DNA of 64,000 nt. Source: JBQTKD01 sp963703165 (GTDB taxonomy: Bacteria > Actinomycetota > Actinomycetes > Sporichthyales > Sporichthyaceae). Shown here one piece after another: positions 25,146-33,124 of this stretch. Below the pieces are notes generated by a model, which made no database searches, was not told the DNA's origin, and worked only from the letters and a program-made list of their open reading frames with translations. Made by a program: the position numbers and the translations under genes. Each line of letters opens with the position of its first letter. The stretch's first letter is position 1. The stretch lies in the NCBI GenBank assembly GCA_963703165.1, contig OY969798.1:2046001-2110000 (forward strand), in the 5' to 3' direction.

Positions 25146-26123
25146 TCAGGGGCGGGCGAGCTCCGAGACGGCCATGGAGAGTTCGGTGGCCAGGTCCAGG
25201 GCGCGGTCGGACATGGGGTGCTGGCGCATCCACCAGCAGACGAGCTGCGTGATCTGGCTGGACAGCTCCGGGTTGACGCGCATCGCCTCGGTGACGGTGA
25301 CCAGGCGGGCGGAGCTCTCGGTGATCGAGTACCAGAAGCCGCCGCGGAAGCCGAGCTCGACGAGGCCGAGCGCTCCGGTCAGCGTGACGTCGTAGGCGTC
25401 GGAGATCTCCATGCCTGCCAGCTTCGCAGGGGAATCGGGGATCTCGCCCTGGGGCGGCCAGATGCCGGTCTGTGGCAGCGGGCCGGACGGGTGGTCGGCG
25501 TAGGCCTCGTCGTCCTGCGCGAACAACTCGGCGAGATCGACGGGCTGGGTGAGCACACCGGAGGCGTCGGCCGGGCGGAACCAGCCGTCCAGGTCCACCG
25601 GCTGCGTCGCGGTCAGCGCGGCGCGGGCCCAGCCCTCGGTCAGCTCCTTGCGGTGCCGGCGCGGTGCGGGGCGCACGCCGATCGCCCGGACCACCGGAGG
25701 CAGGGCCTCCTCGGGGTCCTCGATCGGTGCGACGCAGTGGCCGTCGGTCACCGGCGCCACGGCCGGGGCCTCGGCGGAGGGCAGCGGGTCGACCAGTGGG
25801 TCCCAGGAGCCGCTGCGCGCGGCCTCCACGAGGCCACCCACCCCGGGGCCCGTGAACCACGACTGCGCGTGGAACTCGTAGGAGTCGTCGGCGACGCGGT
25901 TCTCGACCGGCGAGGCGTAGGCCGGGCCGCTGGCGCGGAAGGTCAGCGCGAGATCGGCGGCGTCGCCTGCGGATCGGGGACCGGAGGTGGCTGCGTCGGA
26001 GTGCCGCGACCGGTCAGCGAGGTGATCCGGTGCGGGGTGCGAGGGGTCGCGGCCAGACGTCATGTCATTGGCAGAGTCGGAGAGCCAGCGGGCAGCGTCA
26101 AGGCTGAACGGCCCGAATTGCAC
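25146..26123 (-). CDS. Hypothetical protein downstream of degenerate sensor
   Basis: 325 aa from GTG 26123 (AAGGTGA lies just before it; ATG 26063 is an alternative giving 305 aa). No family is recognised. The first ~180 residues are acidic, Pro-rich and probably disordered, with SYEFHAQSWFTGPGVGGLVEAARSG and APRRHRKELTEGWARAAL. The last ~110 residues look folded: MEISDAYDVTLTGALGLVELGF, FWYSITESSARLVTVTEAM and ITQLVCWWMRQHPMSDRALDLATELSMAVSEL (helical). There is no signal peptide. It lies 94 bp downstream of the PAS/kinase-like gene on the same strand, so a shared role is possible. Confidence 0.65.
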   Translation of the reverse strand: MQFGPFSLDAARWLSDSANDMTSGRDPSHPAPDHLADRSRHSDAATSGPRSAGDAADLALTFRASGPAYASPVENRVADDSYEFHAQSWFTGPGVGGLVEAARSGSWDPLVDPLPSAEAPAVAPVTDGHCVAPIEDPEEALPPVVRAIGVRPAPRRHRKELTEGWARAALTATQPVDLDGWFRPADASGVLTQPVDLAELFAQDDEAYADHPSGPLPQTGIWPPQGEIPDSPAKLAGMEISDAYDVTLTGALGLVELGFRGGFWYSITESSARLVTVTEAMRVNPELSSQITQLVCWWMRQHPMSDRALDLATELSMAVSELARP

Positions 26124-26217
26124 TCACCTTGACCGCAGACCCGCCCCAGCCCACATAACTCCACAAGGCCGGGCAACGTGCAGGCAAACCGAATCGGTCA
26201 CGCAGGGACCGATCGGC

Positions 26218-28746
26218 TCACTCCACCTCGGCGGTCCGCAGGATCAGGTCCGTCATCGCGGCGATGACGGCGGGGTTCTGTGTGCGCGGCGTGAGCGAGA
26301 GCAACGTCGTGCCGGCAGGCAACCGCTCTTCGTGACCCGGCGTCAGATCGTCGCTGGTGTAGGCGATCACCGGCACCGGCACCTTGGCGTCGGGGCCGCT
26401 CCAGAGCGGTACCTCCGCTCGGTCCGGGTCGTCCGCGCGTCCGGTCGCCACGTTGCGCAGGACGAGGTCGGGCACCTTGTCACCCAACGCGGCGGCGGCC
26501 TCGGCGTCGTCGACGACGTGCACGACCTTGTACCCGGCTCGTCGCAGCGAGGCCCGCAGGGCTGCGGCGAGGACCCGCCCGGGCTCGATGAGCAAGACGC
26601 CCAGTACCTCACCGGCGGCCGGGGCCGCGGGACGCACCAGCACCGCCGGGTCGGTGGCCAGGTCCTCGGACTCCACTTCGCCGAGCCCGACGACCAGCAC
26701 CATCGGCACTCCGGCCTTGCCCGCAGCCTCGCTCAGGTCGTGCAGGGTGCGCTTCCCGAGGCGCCCGGTGACCGCGTCGATGAGCACCACACCGGCACCG
26801 TCCGGGACCCCGACGGCCGGCTGCTCGGGCTGATCCAGCGCGATCGAGCTCGCCCCGCGGGCCCCCAGGGCCGCCGCGAGGTCGTCGACGGGTCGGGGCC
26901 ACACCAGGACCTGCACCGGGCGCTTCCTCGCCGTCGCGTCGGGCGTGACGTCGGCGAGCTTGTCCGCCGGTTCCTCGACGACCGGTTCCTCGACGACCGG
27001 ATCCGGGGCGGGCTCCCTCTGCACCTCCGCAGCGGGCTCGACAGTCTCGTCGGCCTCCACGTCAGGGGCGGCGGGGCGGTTGAACATCTGCGTGACGTTG
27101 CCCTCGGGGGCCTTGATGCGGTCCGGATTCGCCGAGGAGACGGACGGCAGCAGCGGCTGTTCGGAGGTGATCTCGGCCTCGGCGACCGGCATCGTGTCCC
27201 CGCGGGCGTGCCGCCGGGCGCTGCGGGTCGTGGCGGGCGGGACCGCCGGCAGCTCGATCGCGAACGAGCGGGAGCCGTCGGGGGCCACCTCGAGCAGGAA
27301 CTGCCCGCCGTGGCCCTCGGCGACCATCTGGACGAGCGCGAGATCGGGGTCGGGGCCGCGGTCGCGGACCTTACCCGGGCGCAGCCACCGCAGCAGGGGG
27401 TTCTCCCGCGGCTCGGTCGAGACCTCGGCGACGCCGGCCACCGCGAAGCGCACCCCATCCTCGACGGGTCCCGCCTCGACCAGCAGCACCGCACCCGGGG
27501 TGACGGCGTGGACGGCCGCGCGCAGCAACTCCGCGAGGGTCCGCCCGAGCCGCTGGGCGTCGCCGACCACCTCACCCGGCTCCACGCTGATGCCGATCTC
27601 GACGCCACGCTCGGCGGCCCTGGGACGCACGGCGGCCACCGCCCGCTCCACGATGTCGCCGAGCCCGGCCGTGGCCAGGTCCAGCTCCGCCTCACCGGTC
27701 ATCAGGTGCTCGTAGTCGATCACCTCGGCGACGACGGCCCGCAGCTTCGCCAGGGCGTCGGCGTGCTCGGGGTCGGCCGCCAGCGCGTCCAGGGCGGGGG
27801 CGACCTCGTCGGTCAGGGCCTCCAACAGCCGGGCCCGCCGGCGTTCGGCCTCGACCTGCTCGGTGATGTCTGTGAAGGCAAGGACCGCCCCGACGATCTC
27901 CGACCCGTCGCGCATCGGTGCCGAGGACAGCTCCACCGGCACCGGGCTGCCGTCCTGGCGCCACACGATCTCCCTGCGGCGCTGCATCCGACGGCCCGTG
28001 CGCAGGGTGCGGGCGATCGGGGACTCCGAGGACGGATACGTCGCGCCGTCCAGGCGGGTGTGCAGGGCCATCGGGTGCAGGTGCATGCCGGCGATGGCGC
28101 TGACCTTCGCCCCGAACAGCCGGGCCGCCGCAGGGTTCGCCAGCACGACGCGTCCGTCGCGATCCACCCCGCAGATGGCTTCCTCGGTGCTGCGCAGCAC
28201 CGCCTGGGCCGCTCGCCCGGTGCGGACCAGTTCGGCCTCGGCCGTGGAGTCGGTGCCGTGGCGCAGGGAGACGAGCAGACGTTCCTCGCCGGAGCCCCAC
28301 GGGATCCGCGAGCAGGTGACCTCGACGCCGAACGGGTCACCCACCGGTGGCCGCGCCAACACGCGCCGGGTCTCCCCCGCATGCGGCCAACCGTCGGGGG
28401 AACCGGAGCCGGCCAGGCTCGGCAACAGCTCCGCCAAGGAGGACCCGACGAGCGAGGACGCCGAACTCACGCCGAAGGACGCGACCGCCCGGGCGTTGGC
28501 GTTGATGACGGTTCCGGACTCGTCGACGAGCAGGAGGCCGTCGGGAAGGTTGTCCAGGATCGCCGCGAGGCGGGCGGTATTGCGCGTGGGCCGGGTTGCC
28601 ACGAGCGCGCCACCTCCACCGACCGCGAGCGCACCGGCCAGGGCCGGCGCTGCCACCCGACTAAGGGCCAGTCTTGCACGTCCCGATCGCTGCCCGCTGC
28701 CCGGTCCGCCGACCCGCGCAACGCCTTTGCTACCGCCGATCGACAA
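26218..28746 (-). CDS. PAS-domain histidine-kinase-like protein with degenerate kinase and pseudo-receivers
   Basis: 842 aa from TTG 28746; no ATG or GTG fits better. Order: weak membrane helix (~28-50), PAS 1 (ILDNLPDGLLLVDESGTVINAN, ~60-165), PAS 2 (STEEAICGVDRDGRVVLANPAA to VGAVLAFTDITEQ, ~185-290), a helical DHp-like region, a HATPase-like region (~370-490), an acidic linker with VVEEPVVEEP, and two receiver-like domains (~600-690 and ~700-830). The expected phospho-His motif is absent (DEVAPALDALAADPEHADA), the N box reads ELLRAAVHAVTP without Asn, and the last receiver has LRNVATG where the phospho-Asp should be. It is therefore probably a signalling scaffold. Confidence 0.8.
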   Translation of the reverse strand: MSIGGSKGVARVGGPGSGQRSGRARLALSRVAAPALAGALAVGGGGALVATRPTRNTARLAAILDNLPDGLLLVDESGTVINANARAVASFGVSSASSLVGSSLAELLPSLAGSGSPDGWPHAGETRRVLARPPVGDPFGVEVTCSRIPWGSGEERLLVSLRHGTDSTAEAELVRTGRAAQAVLRSTEEAICGVDRDGRVVLANPAAARLFGAKVSAIAGMHLHPMALHTRLDGATYPSSESPIARTLRTGRRMQRRREIVWRQDGSPVPVELSSAPMRDGSEIVGAVLAFTDITEQVEAERRRARLLEALTDEVAPALDALAADPEHADALAKLRAVVAEVIDYEHLMTGEAELDLATAGLGDIVERAVAAVRPRAAERGVEIGISVEPGEVVGDAQRLGRTLAELLRAAVHAVTPGAVLLVEAGPVEDGVRFAVAGVAEVSTEPRENPLLRWLRPGKVRDRGPDPDLALVQMVAEGHGGQFLLEVAPDGSRSFAIELPAVPPATTRSARRHARGDTMPVAEAEITSEQPLLPSVSSANPDRIKAPEGNVTQMFNRPAAPDVEADETVEPAAEVQREPAPDPVVEEPVVEEPADKLADVTPDATARKRPVQVLVWPRPVDDLAAALGARGASSIALDQPEQPAVGVPDGAGVVLIDAVTGRLGKRTLHDLSEAAGKAGVPMVLVVGLGEVESEDLATDPAVLVRPAAPAAGEVLGVLLIEPGRVLAAALRASLRRAGYKVVHVVDDAEAAAALGDKVPDLVLRNVATGRADDPDRAEVPLWSGPDAKVPVPVIAYTSDDLTPGHEERLPAGTTLLSLTPRTQNPAVIAAMTDLILRTAEVE

Positions 28747-28771
28747 CCAGTAATCTGTCGCCGTTCCATCT

Positions 28772-28862
28772 GGAGGATTCGCCTAGTCCGGTCTATGGCG
28801 CCGCACTGCTAATGCGGTTTGGGCCTTAAAGCCCATCCGGGGTTCAAATCCCCGATCCTCCG
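28772..28862 (+). tRNA. tRNA-Ser (anticodon GCT)
   Basis: 91 nt, long variable arm (class II). Acceptor GGAGGAT / ATCCTCC with discriminator G; anticodon stem CCGCA/TGCGG, loop CTGCTAA, anticodon GCT at 28808-28810. Confidence 0.95.
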
Positions 28863-29018
28863 CCGACGGCCGATGTGTGGTCGCCGCGCTCCGCGCGGCT
28901 TCCCCACGTCGGCTTCGTTGTCACATGGCGACGCTCCGCGGCGCAGTGGGGGCGTCGCCCCCACGCCCCGGCTCCGCCGCGGCCTTGCTCGGTGGGCGCC
29001 TAGGAAGGATCGCCTCAG

Positions 29019-29370
29019 CTACTCCACGTGCTTTCGACGCCTATCCGCGGCAGCACGCGCATCAGGGAAGGCCAACCAGTACCGGTAGTCGCGAGCCAAC
29101 ACCCGCGCACGTTCCTTCCGGCTCGCCCCTCGCCACCACGCGAGTTCCGCGTCCAGAGGCCCGAGTGACGTCGAGCGAGCCGTCATAGGCCCGCGTCGCC
29201 ACCTCAACGCGGCCACTGGCTGCCCTGGCGGTGATGCGGGATCCGTAGAGTCCCAGCCCGCGGGCGGCCTCGTCCAAGCTGACCCACTTCTCGTCAGGAG
29301 GGCCGTTCGGATCCGGCTTCGGGACGAATGTTCGCCGCGACGGCGGCAGATGGCGTTCGCCGCGCGTCAT
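29019..29370 (-). pseudogene. Small unknown gene with apparent frameshift, coupled to methyltransferase
   Basis: The start ATG (29370) overlaps the methyltransferase stop as TGATG. The first ~58 codons read EKWVSLDEAARGLGLYGSRITARAASGRVEVATRAYDG, resembling a small helix-turn-helix protein. After about 29152-29165 that frame becomes improbable (GRGTRVVARGEPEGTC...), while the +1 frame gives DAELAWWRGASRKERARVLARDYRYWLAFPDARAAADRRRK with normal codon use and stops at 29019. The simplest reading is one extra base near the GGGCC run. A sequencing error, a genuine pseudogene or a recoded frame cannot be separated here. If unshifted, the product ends at 29062. Confidence 0.55.
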
Positions 29371-30167
29371 CAGGCGCGGGCGAGGATCTCGCCGTGCAGG
29401 AGGGTGACCCAGCCGTCGGGGCGCTCGGTCCAGGTGCGCCAGGCGTCGGAGATCTCCTGCAGGTCGTCCTGGGTGGCGAAGCCGCCCTCGAGAGCTTGGC
29501 CGGCGATGGCGGAGTTCAGGATTCGGTCGGCCCACATGCCGCCCCAGTACTCGCGGTCGGCCGGGGTGGCGAAGCACCAGACGCTGGCCGACGGCGTGAC
29601 GTCGGTGAAGCCCGCCGCCACAGCCCAGGACAGGAGCCGGCGGCCGGCGTCGGGTTCTCCCCCGTTCGCGCGGGCGCAGCGCTGGAACACGTCCATCCAC
29701 TTGTCCAGCCCCGGCAGTGCGGGGTACCAGACCTTGCCGTGGTAGTCCGTCTCGCGGACGGCGACCAGGCCCCCGGGCTTCGCCACGCGACGCATCTCCC
29801 GCAGCGCCTGCACCGGGTCGGTGACGTGGTGCAGCACCTGGTGGGCGTGGACGACGTCGAAGGAGGCGTCCGGGAACGGCAGCCCGTGCACGTCACCGAC
29901 GACGAACTCCATGTCGGTCCGGCCGCGCCGCTGCGCCTCGGCCCTGGTCAGGTCCAGGGCCGCGTCGTCGTGCTCGAGGGCCGTCACGATTCCCGGAGCG
30001 ACACGTTCGGCCAGGTCAAGGGTGATCGTGCCGGGGCCGGAGCCGATCTCGAGCAGGCTCTGCCCCGCCTTCAGGTGCGGCAGGACGTAGGCGACGGAGT
30101 TCTCCGCGGTGCGCCACCGGTGCGACTTCAGAACCGACTCGGCGTGGCCGTGGGTGTACGTACTCAT
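29370..30167 (-). CDS. Class I SAM-dependent methyltransferase
   Basis: 265 aa. Motif I LLEIGSGPGTITLDLA, the acidic post-I residue in TALEHDDAAL, motif II region FVVGDVHGLPFPDASFDVVHAHQVLHHV and the post-motif REMRRVAKPGGLVAV form a complete UbiE/Methyltransf_11-type SAM site. Methyl acceptor unknown; a small molecule is expected from the family. The start ATG 30167 has GGAGGAGGT 6 nt upstream. It is followed by the overlapping, frameshifted small gene. Confidence 0.92.
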   Translation of the reverse strand: MSTYTHGHAESVLKSHRWRTAENSVAYVLPHLKAGQSLLEIGSGPGTITLDLAERVAPGIVTALEHDDAALDLTRAEAQRRGRTDMEFVVGDVHGLPFPDASFDVVHAHQVLHHVTDPVQALREMRRVAKPGGLVAVRETDYHGKVWYPALPGLDKWMDVFQRCARANGGEPDAGRRLLSWAVAAGFTDVTPSASVWCFATPADREYWGGMWADRILNSAIAGQALEGGFATQDDLQEISDAWRTWTERPDGWVTLLHGEILARA

Positions 30168-30231
30168 CGGACCTCCTCCGTCGGCCCGATCGGCTGCGCC
30201 GGAGTGCCCATTGGTTCGCTCGCAAGCTCGC

Positions 30232-30684
30232 TCATCGCCCGGGCCGCAGCAGAGCTCCGGCGAACGCGACGTCGTACCCGGCGCACACGTCCGGGTACCA
30301 GGACGGCAGGCGCCCGCCGGGACCCGAGTCGTGGACGTTGTCGAATACCGCGTGGCCCACCCAGGCGGCCCCCAGGATGGCGCGTCGGCGCAGGCCGGAC
30401 GGGGCCTTGTAGGCCGCGACCACCAGCGCGGTGGCGGCCAGCACGCCCGCGACCTCACGGGCCGCGGCGAGCCCGGCACGGGCCTCCTTGCGGGCCAGCG
30501 GGTAGATCGCCGCGGCGGTGATCAGGCCGGCGGCAGCCAGCTCGGTACGGGCTCGGCCGAAATGGCGCCGCGCCAGGTTGTCCACCGCGATCGCCGACAG
30601 CGCCCCGGCAGCCAGGGCGGCGGCCTTCCCGGGATCGCAGTTCCGGATCCCGCACTGGCGGTCCTCGTCCAACTCCTGCGCCAT
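30232..30684 (-). CDS. Small membrane protein, unknown
   Basis: 150 aa. A polar N terminus with two Cys (DRQCGIRNCDPGK) is followed by 3-4 hydrophobic segments (AAALAAGALSAIAVDN, ELAAAGLITAAAIYPLA, VAGVLAATALVVAAY, AILGAAWVGHAVFD) and a conserved-looking tail, WVGHAVFDNVHDSGPGGRLPSWYPDVCAGYDVAFA. The tail motif resembles a family of uncharacterised actinobacterial membrane proteins. GGAGGTGCC precedes ATG 30684. It lies 64 bp upstream of the methyltransferase on the same strand, probably one operon. Confidence 0.7.
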   Translation of the reverse strand: MAQELDEDRQCGIRNCDPGKAAALAAGALSAIAVDNLARRHFGRARTELAAAGLITAAAIYPLARKEARAGLAAAREVAGVLAATALVVAAYKAPSGLRRRAILGAAWVGHAVFDNVHDSGPGGRLPSWYPDVCAGYDVAFAGALLRPGR

Positions 30685-30784
30685 ATGGCACCTCCGGGGT
30701 GGACGTTATACGCGCCCCGATCGCGCACTCGTTTCGACTTGCCCCCCGGCCACCGCTAGACTCCCTCCTCGGCTCAAGCAGCCA

Positions 30785-30857
30785 GCGCCCGTAGCTCAAC
30801 GGATAGAGCATCTGACTACGGATCAGAAGGTTAGGGGTTCGAATCCCTTCGGGCGCG
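30785..30857 (+). tRNA. tRNA-Arg (anticodon ACG), element integration site
   Basis: 73 nt. Acceptor GCGCCCG / CGGGCGC, anticodon stem TCTGA/TCAGA, loop CTACGGA, anticodon ACG at 30818-30820. Its 3' part, from within the anticodon stem, is duplicated at 39250-39295. The tRNA remains intact because the element brings its own copy of the 3' end. Confidence 0.96.
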
Positions 30858-30859
30858 CA
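30814..30859 (+). repeat. attL: 46-bp direct repeat overlapping tRNA-Arg
   Basis: Identical over 46 bp to 39250-39295. The flanking bases differ on both sides, which defines the repeat ends. Confidence 0.93.
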
Positions 30860-30863
30860 GTAC

Positions 30864-30899
30864 AGAACCCCAGGTCAGAGCGTCGCGGCCTGGGGTTCT
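30864..30899 (+). terminator. Hairpin after tRNA-Arg
   Basis: AGAACCCCAGG and its exact complement CCTGGGGTTCT separated by 14 nt. This sequence belongs to the element, not the original tRNA locus. Confidence 0.7.
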
Positions 30900-30930
30900 C
30901 GATTGTCCGGGGGCGCTCGGCGGCGGCGAA

Positions 30931-30952
30931 TGTAGCAACGGGTGTAGCAACG
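30931..30952 (+). repeat. Putative integrase arm sites, left end
   Basis: Two direct copies of TGTAGCAACG at 30931 and 30943 (12-bp period). The same pair with the same period occurs near the right end at 39138. Confidence 0.7.
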
Positions 30953-30961
30953 CCGCGGTGA

Positions 30962-31309
30962 CTACAGGTCCGCAGCGGGCTGGTCCGCGGGTCCGGAGAC
31001 CACCCGACCCTGCCAGTAGCGCGACTCGCGCCGGATGTGTGAAATGGCGAGGACTCGGATCGCCTCGTCATCGACGACGTACACAATCCGGTAGGGAAAT
31101 CGACCCACCCGTGCCGAACGGACCGGAACGTCGTCGGGAAGCCCCCCGACAAGCGGTGCGGCCGCGGGCCATTCGCCGATGCGCGCCAGCCCCGCGTGAA
31201 CCGCGGCGAGCAGGCTCTCGCCGAGCCCAGGACCTTTCTCCTCGTACCAATCAATGGCCGCCGCGAGCTCGTCACGCGCCTCGGGCCGAAGACCGACCGG
31301 ATAGCTCAC
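30962..31309 (-). CDS. RelE/ParE-family toxin
   Basis: 115 aa from GTG 31309. LRPEARDELAAAIDWYEEKGPGLGESLLAAVHAGLARIGEWP and VRSARVGRFPYRIVYVVDDEAIRVLAISHIRRESRYWQGR match the type II ParE/RelE fold (helical hairpin, then beta sheet with FPYRIVYxxxxxxIxVLAIxH). ParE members poison gyrase and RelE members cut mRNA on the ribosome; sequence does not say which. The start overlaps the antitoxin stop (GTGA). It is the last gene of the element operon and probably stabilises it. Confidence 0.9.
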   Translation of the reverse strand: MSYPVGLRPEARDELAAAIDWYEEKGPGLGESLLAAVHAGLARIGEWPAAAPLVGGLPDDVPVRSARVGRFPYRIVYVVDDEAIRVLAISHIRRESRYWQGRVVSGPADQPAADL

Positions 31310-31551
31310 CGAGAGCGCAGACGCGCGCTGATTTCCGCGCGCACCTCATCCCACGGGAGATCCGAAGTCGCAGGCTCGCTCAACGCCCGCCGTGCCCGCG
31401 CCGCGATCTCGGCGAGCCACTCCTCGTCGAAGTCCGGTGCGGTCTCGAGTTCCCCGTCCAAGCTGTCCAACAGGACCGCGGCCAGCTCCGCCCGGTCACC
31501 GGCGGGCAACGCCAGCGCCGTTCGGAGCACGTCGTGCGCCTCACTGGTCAC
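31306..31551 (-). CDS. Addiction-module antitoxin
   Basis: 81 aa starting at GTG 31551. VTSEAHDVLRTALALPAGDRAELAAVLLDSLDG is the signature of the 'putative addiction module component' family and PDFDEEWLAEIAARARRALSEPATSDLPWDEVRAEI the toxin-wrapping helices. An earlier GTG at 31575, overlapping the integrase stop, would add eight residues and allow translational coupling; the family N terminus argues for 31551. It neutralises the RelE/ParE toxin encoded next. Confidence 0.88.
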   Translation of the reverse strand: MTSEAHDVLRTALALPAGDRAELAAVLLDSLDGELETAPDFDEEWLAEIAARARRALSEPATSDLPWDEVRAEISARLRSR

Positions 31552-31568
31552 GTGGACGAGTCTACGCG

Positions 31569-32789
31569 TCAACACCCAACTCCGAGCTCAGTCAACAAGG
31601 CGCCCATCTGGTCGGCGCCGGCCCGCTGAACGTCCTCCAGCACGGTCATGTAGATGTCGGCCGTCGTGGCGTGCCGGGTGTGCCGGAGCGCCCGTTGGAC
31701 GACCTTGACGTCGGCTCCCTGCCGCAGCATGAGCGACGCCATCGTGTGGCGGAGGTCGTGAACACGCACGGGTGCGATGCCGGCGCGGGTACAGACCTGC
31801 GTCCAGGCGCGGTTGATGTTGCGTGGTTCCAGCGCGGTGCCGATCGACGTCGTGAACAACAGGTCCGGGTCCATCCACACCGGCGCGGCCAGCCGAGCCC
31901 GCCGCTGCCCTGCCAGGTGCTCACGCCAGAGTTCGACGACCGGCGCGGGAACGGCGACCGTCGCATTCGAGGCTTCGGTCTTGGGGCTGTCCTCCACCAA
32001 ATGACCACGCCGCCGTCCCGACGGGGACAGCTCATCGGTGCGCCGCCGCTTCAGCGAAGCCGCGATGTGTGCGGTTCCGCCCTCAAGGTCGACGGCGGAC
32101 CAGCGCAGCGCCAAGGCCTCGCCGCGGCGCAGGCCGAGACCGAGGTAGGTCAGCCAAAGAACGCGGAGCGGGTCCTCGTCGATTGCCTGGGCCACCGAGG
32201 TGACCTGAGTCAAAGCGAGCGGCCGCCCGCTCCCGCCGCGGGCCACCCTGGGGGGCTCGACGAGGGCGACCACATTGCGCCGCAGCCCTGGCACCTCGTC
32301 GCGCAGCGCGTCGTTGAGCGCCTTCCGCAAGATGGCGTGGCAGTACGCCACCGACCTCGGCGACAGCGGACGTCCGCGAACGCCGACCTTGGCCAGGAGG
32401 TCGGTCTGCCACGAACGTACGAGGGCGGGTGTCAACCGGTCGAGGCGGGCACTGCCGAGCACCGGCTCGATGTGGAGGCGCCAGTTGTCCCGGTAGCTGT
32501 CCAGGGTCTCCGGGCTGAGCGTGCCGGCGGCGATCCGAGCGGGGAGCGTCGCGCCGAACCACTCGTCGACGACCCAGGCACCGAGGGTGCCGGGCTGTCG
32601 CGCGTGAACCGGCAACCCGTCCTCGAGATCTCGCAAAGCGGCCCGACGCTTGGCGAGGGCCTCCCGCTCGGTCTTTCCGTACATGACCTTGCGGGTGCCG
32701 TCGGGCAGGACCACGGCGGCCACGAAGAGGCCGTCCGAGGCACGCCGATACACCGTTCCCTCGCCGTTGGCGCGGCGCCGTCCAGTCAT
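31569..32789 (-). CDS. int: Tyrosine-type site-specific integrase
   Basis: 406 aa. An N-terminal arm-binding domain (GEGTVYRRASDGLFVAAVVLPDG), a SAM-like core-binding domain (~70-170) and a catalytic domain with Arg in GLGLRRGEALALRW, Lys in the beta hairpin (SPKTEASN region), HDLRHTMASL (His and Arg), the second His in RHTRHATT and Tyr in ADIYMTVL. All catalytic residues are present. It should recombine attP with tRNA-Arg. The ATG overlaps the end of the excisionase gene by four bases and the gene is adjacent to attL. Confidence 0.95.
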   Translation of the reverse strand: MTGRRRANGEGTVYRRASDGLFVAAVVLPDGTRKVMYGKTEREALAKRRAALRDLEDGLPVHARQPGTLGAWVVDEWFGATLPARIAAGTLSPETLDSYRDNWRLHIEPVLGSARLDRLTPALVRSWQTDLLAKVGVRGRPLSPRSVAYCHAILRKALNDALRDEVPGLRRNVVALVEPPRVARGGSGRPLALTQVTSVAQAIDEDPLRVLWLTYLGLGLRRGEALALRWSAVDLEGGTAHIAASLKRRRTDELSPSGRRRGHLVEDSPKTEASNATVAVPAPVVELWREHLAGQRRARLAAPVWMDPDLLFTTSIGTALEPRNINRAWTQVCTRAGIAPVRVHDLRHTMASLMLRQGADVKVVQRALRHTRHATTADIYMTVLEDVQRAGADQMGALLTELGVGC

Positions 32790-33124
32790 GCTCGCGCTCC
32801 CTTCGTCCGTGCGTCCGATCCACACGAAGCGCGAAGGTCGCGCGCCTCCGACGAATCGGTCCCGCGGCTCGGATCCTCGCTGCCACCACCGACACTTCCG
32901 GGAGGGGACGAGCTGCGAAGTCCCCGGACGTAGGCGTCGAGGGCCTGGGCGGGGATGCGCCGGAGCCGGCCGATGCGGACGGATTCGACCTGGCCCGTGG
33001 CGATCAGCGCATACATGGTCGTGCGGCCGACTCAGAGCGCGTCGGCGGCTTCTTCGACGGTGAGGATGGGTCGGCGTTGCTGCTGGGGCAGGGCCGTTCG
33101 GTGCGAGCCGGTCACGGCGTTCAC
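32786..33124 (-). pseudogene. Excisionase/HTH (MerR-like) gene interrupted by in-frame TGA
   Basis: The frame begins with GTG 33124, which overlaps the relaxase stop (GTGA), and reads PILTVEEAADAL, then TGA at 33034-33032, then VGRTTMYALIATGQVESVRIGRLRRIP. This is a complete helix-turn-helix 17 (Xis/BldC-like) domain split at the turn. One base change (CGA or GGA to TGA) explains the stop. Restart at ATG 33016 would give 76 aa without the first helix. The rest is a Ser/Gly-rich tail. As the usual excisionase next to an integrase, its loss could trap the element. Confidence 0.8.

Noticed and set aside
28863..29018. GC-rich inverted repeats after tRNA-Ser as a structured RNA
   Set aside because: Several short overlapping stems but no consistent fold or known family; likely composition effect.
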